Source of the DNA: Rhizobium croatiense
GTDB taxonomy: Bacteria > Pseudomonadota > Alphaproteobacteria > Rhizobiales > Rhizobiaceae
Length of the DNA stretch: 58,694 nucleotides
Assembly: GCF_019793465.1 (NCBI RefSeq)
Contig: NZ_JAILYJ010000025.1
Span: 1 to 58,694 of the forward strand
Reading direction: 5' to 3'
Below, piece after piece: positions 17,101 to 24,093 of this stretch (positions are counted from its first letter, which is position 1; the number at the start of each line of letters is the position of its first letter). A model generated the notes under the pieces. That model made no database searches. It was given only the letters and a program-made list of their open reading frames with translations, and was not told the DNA's origin. The translations under genes and the position numbers were made by a program.

Positions 17101-18090
17101 TTACTTGATCTTCGGGTTCAGGAGCGCGTCGATCTTCGGATCGGCCATGTTCGCCTTGGTGACGAGATTGGCGCCGGTATCGACATTCTCAGGAACCTTT
17201 TCGCCCTTGGAGACGGCAAGCGCGGTCTTGATGCCGTCATAGCCCATGCGATAGGGGTCCTGAACGACGAGGCCGGCGATCGCACCGTCCTTGAGGAAGC
17301 CGACCGTCTTGTCGTCGCTGTCGAAGCCGATGACCTTGATCTTGTCGCCGAGCTTGTTTTCGGCGATCGCCTGGCCAACGCCCTGCGCCAGGATGAGGTT
17401 CGAGGCGAAGACACCGACGAGGTTCGGATTGGCGGTGATCAGGTCGGTCATCATGTTGAGGCCGGTCGTTGCCTGGCCGTCACCATACTTGTCGGCGATG
17501 ACCTTCAGGCCGGGATGCTTGGTCTTGATCTGATCCAGGAAGCCTTCGCGGCGCTGCTCCAGCGAGCCGACGCCGGGAAGATTGGTGAGGATGACGATGT
17601 CGCCTTCTTCCTTGCCGGTCATCTCCTTGATGGCGGCGGCAAGACCATCGGCGGCGATGCGGCCGCCCTGGACGTTGTCGGTCGTCAGGAACGACTTGAA
17701 CGCCTTGGAGTCGGCGCCTGAGTCGATGCCGATGATCGGAACCGACTTGGCGGCTTCATCGATCGGCTTGCCGAGCGCCTTGAATTCCGTCGGCGAGATG
17801 ACGATGGCGGCCGGCTTGCCGGCAACGGCGTTCTCAAGAATGCTGATCTGGCCGTTGATGTCGGATTCGGCCTGGGCGCCGAGTTCCGGCACGTTGACGC
17901 CGAGATCCTTGCCGGCCTTGCGGGCGCCGGCCAGAACGATCTGCCAATAGAAGGACGTCGTGTCCTTGACGATGATCGGGATCGTCACATCGGCGGCAAA
18001 GGACGTGACCGGCATCGCCGTGGCGATGACGGCGGCGCCTGCCAGCGCGGTAAAGGCGCGGCGGGACAGAAGGGATTTCACGATGCTCAT
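17101..18090 (-). CDS. Periplasmic sugar-binding protein (RbsB family; probable L-fucose)
   Basis: A 329-residue secreted protein. The leader (about residues 1-32) contains SRRAFTALAG and ends TSFAAD; the twin arginine followed by x-Phe is close to a Tat signal, though Sec export is possible. The mature part has the pentose/hexose-binding pattern: FYWQIVLAGARKAG, the EKAIDAVVI-like stretch AAIVISPTEFKA, IIGIDSGAD, FLTTDNVQGGRIAADGL, and VIGFDSDDKTV. The ATG at 18090 has GAGAGGAGAA upstream. It heads the leftward operon binding protein, ATPase, permease, dehydrogenase. A palindrome at 18155-18170 upstream is a probable GntR site. L-fucose specificity is inferred from FucU and the fucose-dehydrogenase-like neighbour. 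Confidence 0.88.
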   Translation of the reverse strand: MSIVKSLLSRRAFTALAGAAVIATAMPVTSFAADVTIPIIVKDTTSFYWQIVLAGARKAGKDLGVNVPELGAQAESDINGQISILENAVAGKPAAIVISPTEFKALGKPIDEAAKSVPIIGIDSGADSKAFKSFLTTDNVQGGRIAADGLAAAIKEMTGKEEGDIVILTNLPGVGSLEQRREGFLDQIKTKHPGLKVIADKYGDGQATTGLNMMTDLITANPNLVGVFASNLILAQGVGQAIAENKLGDKIKVIGFDSDDKTVGFLKDGAIAGLVVQDPYRMGYDGIKTALAVSKGEKVPENVDTGANLVTKANMADPKIDALLNPKIK

Positions 18091-18154
18091 AAGGGTTCTC
18101 CTCTCAGGATGCGTTCTCCTCCAATAAACCGAACCGCTGAACGCTGGCGGATGG

Positions 18155-18180
18155 TTTTTATCGATAAAAAACATTTGCAG
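18155..18180. promoter_or_regulatory. Probable GntR operator ahead of the transporter operon
   Basis: TTTTTATCGATAAAAA is a perfect 16-bp palindrome, followed by AACATTTGCA. The same layout (TTTTTATC, then a short A-rich arm, then AAACATTTTCA) recurs at 21375-21400 between the dehydratase and GntR genes. Confidence 0.6.
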
Positions 18181-18298
18181 GGAGAAGCTAGCCGAGGCGC
18201 AAACAAATTGCAAGTGCGTCAACAGGGCTTTTTTGTTTCCGTAAACTCCCTACAAATAGCTGATTTCATTTCAATACAACCATAACCTAAAATAGGTG

Positions 18299-18745
18299 TC
18301 AGGCGAGATCGACCTCGTGCGGATGCACGACGCCCTTTTTCAGAATCAGGTTGCCATACAGCCGGAATTCCGTCGTCGCGACGATATAGGCGGCCTTGCG
18401 GGCCATCGCATAGAAGGCGAAGCGCTCCACCGGCACGATGGTAAAATCGCCGGCGCGCCTGGAGACGATCTCTTGGAACTCGGCGCAGACCACGGGCACG
18501 GCCCGGGGATCGCCGACCACCTCCATCCGCCATGCGGTCTCCGGCACGAAAGTGTCGAGCGGCATGTGGGTCAGGATGGCCTCGGCCATGTCGGTGGCGC
18601 TGACGCCGTCGGCGCGAATGACCGGCGGGCCCATCGAGCCCGAGGGAAAATTGGCGTCCGCTATGACGATATCGTCGCCATGGCCCATGGTCTTCAGCGC
18701 ATGAAGCAGGTCGGGACCGAGCAGCGGATGAATACCCTTGAGCAT
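18299..18745 (-). CDS. fucU: L-fucose mutarotase (FucU/RbsD family)
   Basis: A 148-residue cytosolic protein that interconverts alpha and beta sugar anomers. It looks closer to FucU than RbsD: MLKGIHPLLGPDLLHALKTM, then GHGDDIVIADANFP with His22 and Asp30, SMGPPVIRADG, RFAFYAMARKA and the tail YGNLILKKGV, all placed as in E. coli FucU. The ATG at 18745 has AAGGAGA upstream and sits 10 bp after the aldo/keto reductase stop, so the two are co-transcribed. It is the last gene of the leftward dehydratase operon. Confidence 0.92.
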   Translation of the reverse strand: MLKGIHPLLGPDLLHALKTMGHGDDIVIADANFPSGSMGPPVIRADGVSATDMAEAILTHMPLDTFVPETAWRMEVVGDPRAVPVVCAEFQEIVSRRAGDFTIVPVERFAFYAMARKAAYIVATTEFRLYGNLILKKGVVHPHEVDLA

Positions 18746-18755
18746 GGCGTCTCCT

Positions 18756-19775
18756 TCAGACTCTGACCGCATCGGCGCCGAGCGGCGGCGCGACCAGCGT
18801 ATAGGGCTCAAATTCGCCGTAGATGCTATCGGGCAGCGGCGGCTCGACGGTCTCCATGTTGCGTGTCAGGCTCGAAGGCTTCGCCGTGCCGATCAGCACC
18901 GAGGCGACGATCGGATCGCGCAACGGAAACTGCATGGCGGCAGCGGCGAGCGGCGCCCCATGCCGCTTGGCGATCGCCTCCATCGCGCCGACCTTGGCAA
19001 GCACGTCCTCGCTTGCCGGCATATAGTCGAAATGCGAGCCGGGCACAGGGCCGGTGGCGAGAATGCCGGAGTTGAAGACGCCGCCGATCACGAGCGAGGT
19101 CCCCTTCTGCCGGCAGAGCGGCAGCAGTTCGGCGACCGCCGAACGGTCGAGCAGCGTATAGCGGCCGGCAAGCAGGATGCAGTCGAGATCGGCATGGCGC
19201 ATCACGTCGAGGCAGACCGGCACTTCGTTGACGCCGAGGCCGAAGGCGGAGATCGCACCGGAAGATTTCAGTTCTTCCAGCGCCTTCACGCCGGAATCGA
19301 GCAGTTGCTTCTGGTAGACCGCGTTCTTTGCTGCACCATGCGTATAGACGCCGATATCGTGCACATAGAGAATGTCGATGCGGTTGAGGCCGAGGCGGGC
19401 ATAGCTGAACTCGACCGAGCGCATGATGCCGTCATAGGAATAGTCGTAATCGGCATCGAAGGAGAGCGGGTCGACATAGCTGTAGTCAGGCACGGTTCCC
19501 GTCGGCACCGGCCGCAGCAGCCGGCCGACCTTGGTGGAGAGCACGTAGGACCGATCCGGCTGAACGCGCAGGAAATCGCCGACCCGCCGTTCCGCAAGGC
19601 CGAGCCCATACCAGGGGGCGACATCGAAATAGCGGATGCCGCTGTTCCAGGCTGCCTGCAGCGTTTCCATCGCCTGCTCGCGCGGGCAGGCCCGGTAGAG
19701 ACCGCCCAAGGGCGCCGCCCCATAGCTGATTTCGGTCACTTCGAGCTTGGTCCTGCCGATCCGTCTCGTCTTCAT
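18756..19775 (-). CDS. Aldo/keto reductase, probable L-fucose (D-threo-aldose) 1-dehydrogenase
   Basis: A 339-residue cytosolic oxidoreductase with the AKR tetrad Asp51, Tyr56 (FDVAPWYGLG), Lys82 (LSTKVGRLL) and His139 (ILYVHDIG). The short PDYSYVDPLSFDADYDYS insert and overall length match bacterial D-threo-aldose 1-dehydrogenases that oxidise L-fucose to the lactone. The ATG follows GAGGAGG; a GTG codon just before it could be an alternative start. It lies between the UxaA-family dehydratase and fucU, which fits an oxidative L-fucose route. Substrate is inferred from family and context. Confidence 0.85.
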   Translation of the reverse strand: MKTRRIGRTKLEVTEISYGAAPLGGLYRACPREQAMETLQAAWNSGIRYFDVAPWYGLGLAERRVGDFLRVQPDRSYVLSTKVGRLLRPVPTGTVPDYSYVDPLSFDADYDYSYDGIMRSVEFSYARLGLNRIDILYVHDIGVYTHGAAKNAVYQKQLLDSGVKALEELKSSGAISAFGLGVNEVPVCLDVMRHADLDCILLAGRYTLLDRSAVAELLPLCRQKGTSLVIGGVFNSGILATGPVPGSHFDYMPASEDVLAKVGAMEAIAKRHGAPLAAAAMQFPLRDPIVASVLIGTAKPSSLTRNMETVEPPLPDSIYGEFEPYTLVAPPLGADAVRV

Positions 19776-19815
19776 CACGCCTCCTCGCCAAGCTTTCGGG
19801 ATTTTCTATTTCAGA

Positions 19816-21324
19816 TCAGAGCGTTGCGCCGAGATGCCAGGGCACGAATTCATTGTCGCCGTAGCCGAAGAGTTCGCTCTTCGTCCTTTTGCCGGAGGCC
19901 GTCTCGATGATCAGGTCGAAGATCTCGCGGCCCTTGCCGCTGATCGTCGCATCGCCGGTGGCGATCGTGCCGCAATCGATGTCCATGTCTTCTTCCATTG
20001 CCGCATAGAGCGCCGAATTGCTGGAAAGCTTCAGCGACGGCGCCGGCCGGCAGCCGAAGCAGCTGCCGCGGCCGGTGGTGAAGGCGATCATATTCGCCCC
20101 GCCCGCCACCTGGCCAGTCGCCGAGACAGGATCGTAGCCTGGTGTGTCCATGAAGACGAGGCCGGGGGCGGTGACCCGCTCGGCATAACCATAGACCGCC
20201 GTCAGCGGCGAGCGCCCGCCCTTGGCGACGGCGCCGAGCGATTTTTCCAGAATGGTGGTCAGGCCGCCGCGCTTGTTGCCGGGCGAGGGGTTGTTATCAA
20301 GCGAGGCGCCGTGCAGCGCCACATACTCCTCCCACCAGGCGATTTTCTCGTCGAGCTTCTTAGCTACTTCGTCGCTCACTGCGCGACTGCGCAGCAGATG
20401 TTCCGCACCATAGATTTCCGAGGTTTCCGACAGGATCGCCGTGCCGCCGGCCGCCGCCAGAAGATCGGCCGCCACGCCGAGCGCCGGATTGGCGGTGATG
20501 CCGGAAAACCCGTCCGAACCGCCGCATTGCAGGCCGATGATGATCTCGCCGATCAGGATCGGCACGCGTTTTTCCCTGCCGACGTCGGCCGCGATTTCGC
20601 GCAGAACGCCCATGGCGCGCTCGACCGCCCGGCGCGAGCCGCCGGCATCCTGAATGTTGAAATGCCGTTTGGAGGCGCCCGCACCGCTCTGGCCGTACAG
20701 CGTCAGCTGGTTGACCTCGCAGCCGAGGCCGATCATCAGCACGCCGCCGAAATTCACATGTCTGGTATAGCCGGCCAGAGTCCGGTGCAGCACGTTCATG
20801 CCGTCGCCGGTCGAGCTCATGCCGCAGCCCTGGTCGTGCACGATCGGCACGAAACCGTCGATGCCGTCATAATGCGGCAGGATCGTCCGGTTCGCCTCGT
20901 CGGCGATCGCCCGGCAGACCGTGGTCGAACAGTTCACGCTGGCGATGATGCCGATATAGTTGCGCGTCGCTGCCCGCCCGTCGGCGCGGCGATAGCCCAT
21001 GAAGGTGCGCGCCTTGTCTTCGCCGGTCGCTGCTTCCGGCGCCGAATTGGCGGTCGCGGCAAGCCGGTCGTTTTCGAAATGCAGATTGTGGCTGTGCACA
21101 TGGTCGCCGGCCTTGACCTCGGCCGTAGTGCGGCCGATCGCCTGGCCGTATTTCACGACGGGGGACCCGAGCGGAATATCCGCGATCGCCACCTTATGGC
21201 CGGGATCGATTTTCTGAGAGGCCACGATGCCGGCAACCGTCGAACCCGGCGCGATGGCGGCCGTCGCGACCGCGACATTGTCGCCCGCCGACAGGATGAT
21301 CCAAGGCTGTTTGTCCAAACTCAT
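19816..21324 (-). CDS. UxaA-family sugar-acid dehydratase (altronate or L-fuconate type)
   Basis: A 502-residue hydro-lyase. An N-terminal SAF domain (about residues 1-90; IGRTTAEVKAGDHVHSHNL) is followed by the UxaA catalytic part with HDQGCGMSSTGDGMN, MIGLGCEVNQ, GGSDGFSGITANPALG and GRGSCFGCRPAPSLK. The chosen ATG has CTGGAGAG before it; an upstream start would add 26 Lys/Arg-rich residues encoded inside the operator region. It is the first gene of the leftward catabolic operon. UxaA proper makes 2-keto-3-deoxygluconate from altronate; here, next to FucU and a fucose-dehydrogenase-like enzyme, a 6-deoxy sugar acid is the likelier substrate. Confidence 0.86.
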   Translation of the reverse strand: MSLDKQPWIILSAGDNVAVATAAIAPGSTVAGIVASQKIDPGHKVAIADIPLGSPVVKYGQAIGRTTAEVKAGDHVHSHNLHFENDRLAATANSAPEAATGEDKARTFMGYRRADGRAATRNYIGIIASVNCSTTVCRAIADEANRTILPHYDGIDGFVPIVHDQGCGMSSTGDGMNVLHRTLAGYTRHVNFGGVLMIGLGCEVNQLTLYGQSGAGASKRHFNIQDAGGSRRAVERAMGVLREIAADVGREKRVPILIGEIIIGLQCGGSDGFSGITANPALGVAADLLAAAGGTAILSETSEIYGAEHLLRSRAVSDEVAKKLDEKIAWWEEYVALHGASLDNNPSPGNKRGGLTTILEKSLGAVAKGGRSPLTAVYGYAERVTAPGLVFMDTPGYDPVSATGQVAGGANMIAFTTGRGSCFGCRPAPSLKLSSNSALYAAMEEDMDIDCGTIATGDATISGKGREIFDLIIETASGKRTKSELFGYGDNEFVPWHLGATL

Positions 21325-21374
21325 CTCTCCAGAAGCATCACGCGGTTTTCGAATGGCACATGCGCATTGATTTT

Positions 21375-21400
21375 GTTTTTTATCTACAATAAACATTTTC
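21375..21400. promoter_or_regulatory. Probable GntR operator between the dehydratase and regulator genes
   Basis: GTTTTTTATCTACAAT followed by AAACATTTTC aligns base for base over most of its length with the site at 18155-18180. It lies about 50 bp before the dehydratase ATG and would allow autoregulation of the divergent GntR gene. Confidence 0.6.
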
Positions 21401-21557
21401 AAGTCAACGGGAATATTGATCCTGTGGACGAGGACGGCGATGCGCCGCAGGCGCGTGGAAATACGCTAATGGTCGTTTGAACACGCTGCGGTGTCTAACT
21501 CTCTTCCGCCTTTCGGCGGAATGGCGTTCTGGCACGCGGGCGGAAAGCGGGGGTCGG

Positions 21558-22457
21558 ATGGCAAGGCAGAACACGGTCTTCAAGGAAGCCTATAACAGGT
21601 ATGCTGTGGCCCTGCGCACGGATACCGCGCTGCCCTCGGAGCCGGAGATCGCCGCCCAGCTCGGCGTCAGCCGTTCCACCGCGCGCGCCATCCTCACCCG
21701 TCTGAGCGAGGAAGGTATCATCCGCTGGAACAAACGCCAGAAGACCGTGCTGCGCCAGCCGACCGACCGCGACCTCTTTCCCTCGGAAGAAACGGATTCC
21801 CTGCACGACATCATCGAGCGCAGCTTCATGCAGCGCATCCTTTCCGATGATGCCGCGCCCGGCATGCAGATCAACGAGCTGGAGCTTGCCCGAGAGATCG
21901 GCACCGGCACGACGAGCGTGCGCGAATTCCTGATCCGTTTCTCCCGCTTCGGCCTCATCGAGAAGCGGCCGAACAGCCATTGGACGCTGAAAGGCTTCAC
22001 CCGCGAATTCGCGCTCGAACTCGCCGATGTGCGCGAGATGTTCGAGCTGCATTCGGCTGCCGAATTCGGCCGGCTTCCCCGCGACAATCAGGCCTGGACC
22101 GATCTCGCCACTATGCGCGAGGAGCATCTCGCCATGCTCGCCGACATCAACCAGCGCTTCAAGGATTTCTCCGTCCTCGACGAGCGTTTCCACCTCTTGA
22201 TCCACCGCGCCTCGAAGAACCGCTTCATCGCCGATTTCTACGACGCGATCGCCATCATCTTCCATTATCACTACCAGTGGAACAAGACTGCTGCCCGCGA
22301 GCGCAACGAGCGCGCCATCCACGAACATCTCGATTACATCGCCGCACTCGAATCCGGCGACCAGGCGGCCATCGAGAAAGCCTGCCGCGTCCATCTGCGC
22401 TCCGCCCGCCAGACCCTGCTGCAATCCCTGCCGCAGATCGCGACGGAGAGCGTGTGA
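21558..22457 (+). CDS. GntR/FadR-family regulator with two winged-helix domains and an FCD domain
   Basis: A 299-residue regulator. A first GntR-type winged helix lies at about 25-60 (LPSEPEIAAQLGVSRSTARA), a second at about 80-147 (INELELAREIGTGTTSVREF), then an all-helical FCD ligand domain at about 150-285. Histidines at 212, 216, 236-238 and 255/257 include candidates for the metal or ligand site. Usual FadR-type proteins have one winged helix and about 240 residues. The ATG at 21558 follows AGCGGGGG. Divergent placement from the dehydratase operon and the paired operator motif suggest it senses the sugar or an acid intermediate and represses both fucose-type operons. Confidence 0.88.
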   Translation: MARQNTVFKEAYNRYAVALRTDTALPSEPEIAAQLGVSRSTARAILTRLSEEGIIRWNKRQKTVLRQPTDRDLFPSEETDSLHDIIERSFMQRILSDDAAPGMQINELELAREIGTGTTSVREFLIRFSRFGLIEKRPNSHWTLKGFTREFALELADVREMFELHSAAEFGRLPRDNQAWTDLATMREEHLAMLADINQRFKDFSVLDERFHLLIHRASKNRFIADFYDAIAIIFHYHYQWNKTAARERNERAIHEHLDYIAALESGDQAAIEKACRVHLRSARQTLLQSLPQIATESV

Positions 22458-22488
22458 GGAGCGTAAGAGAAGGGCAACCAAAGCCGTG

Positions 22489-22688
22489 CCGTGCAGCCCC
22501 CTCATCCGACCCTTCGGGCCACCTTCTCCCCGAGGGGAGAAGAGGGAGAATGCCGCTTCGCCACGGGTCCCATTAAACGGAGTGCCTTTAAGCAGACAGG
22601 TTTTTTTGGGCAGTGTCGGCACGCCTTGCTCCCTCTTCTCCCCTCGGGGAGAAGGTGGCCCGAAGGGTCGGATGAGGGGGCCACACGG
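22489..22688. repeat. RIME-like inverted repeat with perfect 52-bp arms
   Basis: Arms 22497-22548 and 22629-22680 are perfect reverse complements (each reads CCCCCTCATCCGACCC, then TTCGGGCCACCTTC, then TCCCCGAGGGGAGA). The 80-bp centre has no gene. The pattern matches Rhizobium intergenic mosaic (RIME1-type) sequences from memory. It separates the GntR gene from the membrane-protein gene and could end transcripts from either side. Confidence 0.8.
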
Positions 22689-22862
22689 CAGGACCAACGA
22701 CGATTAGTCTATCTCACATTTATAATTCCACCATGCCATGTCGGCAAAACTCTGGGTTGATCCCGCTGCAGTGTCAGCGCTATTGAAATAATTCCTCGAT
22801 ACGCCTGGTCGACGCATCCACGCCCGCGATCAGCGATGGTCATCAATGGAAAGCAGGTTCCG

Positions 22863-23990
22863 ATGGAAAACACCTCTGCCTCCGCCAGCGATACCGAATG
22901 GACGCTGGCTGATTTCCTCAGCACCTATCGCTATTGGGCAGTCTTCCTTTCCTCGCTTCTCATAGCCGTCGCCGGCCAAGGTCTGAGCACGGTCTTTCCC
23001 GTGATCTCGCAAATGGCGGGCAGCAGTGCTCAGACGATCGGGATCTTCTATTTCGGCTCCACCCTCGGCTGGGTCGTCGGCGCCTTTCTGGCCTTTATCG
23101 TCGCGGGCCGCCATGGCCGGTCGGCACTGATCACTCCCATTCTCGTCTGTGCTGTCGTCGCCGTCGCTTTTCTGCCGGCGCCTGCCTTGTGGGGGTCGCC
23201 GGGCTCTTTGCTCTTCTTTGGCCTGATTCTCGGCGCCCTCCGGGCGGTCTTCCCGCTCGCGAGCGCGATATTCCTGGTGGGCGGGCGACCGGGCAAAATC
23301 GACTTCGGCTGCGCTCTCACGCTGATGTCGACGACGATCCTGATCTCGGCCTTTGCGCCGGTCGGCGCGTCGTGGTTATACGGGCTCGATCTCGGCGCCG
23401 TGCCGGTCGTTTCTGCCTTTCTGGCCTGCCTGCTCCTCGCCGTCGTCTTGCTGGTGCCGGCCGGCAACCTCGCCTTCGACGACGCGCCGCGTCCCCGCCA
23501 CAAGCCGATTGCGACGCGGCGACGCTCGCCTCTTCTCGTTGCCGTCATCCTGATCACCCCGCCGATCCTGATTCTGCTGGCGGCGGTCGGCATTCGTCTG
23601 TTTCAGGCAAATGATGTCGGCATCAGCGGTTCTTCGATCGCGCTGCTCCTGACACTTCTGGTCTTCGCCATTGCCGTGGCCGGTTTTATCTATCTTGCTT
23701 ATTGGGTCTATCGCATCCACGGCGAGCTTGCGGGCGCAGCACCATCGCCGCGACTGCTGACGCCGCTTGCCGCCATGCTGATCGCGATCCTCGTACCGCT
23801 CGGATTGCCGGTTCTCGTCATGACCCTTGGCGATCTCCTCAACGAGCGGGCTCGCGACAGAGGCCGGGGAAACGTCGTTTCGATTGCCTGGCTCGGCATC
23901 TGGAGTTTCATCGTTCCGCCGGTCGCCATCGCGATGATCCAGAACGCGGCGAATGACAGCTATGTCGTCGGCGCGGACAAGGCGTCGTAA
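22863..23990 (+). CDS. Multi-pass membrane protein, half-MFS-like N-terminal part
   Basis: A 375-residue inner-membrane protein, or 384 if translation starts at the in-frame ATG at 22836; neither has a strong ribosome site and 22863 has a weak AGCAGG. Residues up to about 185 look like one MFS half: six helices with AGRHGRSALITP in the loop after helix 2. A charged linker (PRPRHKPIATRRR) leads to four more helices that do not resemble an MFS second half. The gene ends 103 bp before the BclA-like exporter and may be co-transcribed with it. No function can be assigned; a transporter or envelope role is possible. Confidence 0.7.
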   Translation: MENTSASASDTEWTLADFLSTYRYWAVFLSSLLIAVAGQGLSTVFPVISQMAGSSAQTIGIFYFGSTLGWVVGAFLAFIVAGRHGRSALITPILVCAVVAVAFLPAPALWGSPGSLLFFGLILGALRAVFPLASAIFLVGGRPGKIDFGCALTLMSTTILISAFAPVGASWLYGLDLGAVPVVSAFLACLLLAVVLLVPAGNLAFDDAPRPRHKPIATRRRSPLLVAVILITPPILILLAAVGIRLFQANDVGISGSSIALLLTLLVFAIAVAGFIYLAYWVYRIHGELAGAAPSPRLLTPLAAMLIAILVPLGLPVLVMTLGDLLNERARDRGRGNVVSIAWLGIWSFIVPPVAIAMIQNAANDSYVVGADKAS

Positions 23991-24093
23991 CAGCGCCCGT
24001 GCGGCTGCTGCGCCTCGTCCCCTTGAGACCTGCGATGCCGCCTCCGGCATCGGCCTCATGAAACCTTTCGAATTGTAAGCCGTTGTCTGGCTT

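Noticed and set aside
18738..21480. Two long plus-strand frames over the aldo/keto reductase and dehydratase genes
   Set aside because: They are antisense shadows; the leftward genes have ribosome sites and clear motifs.
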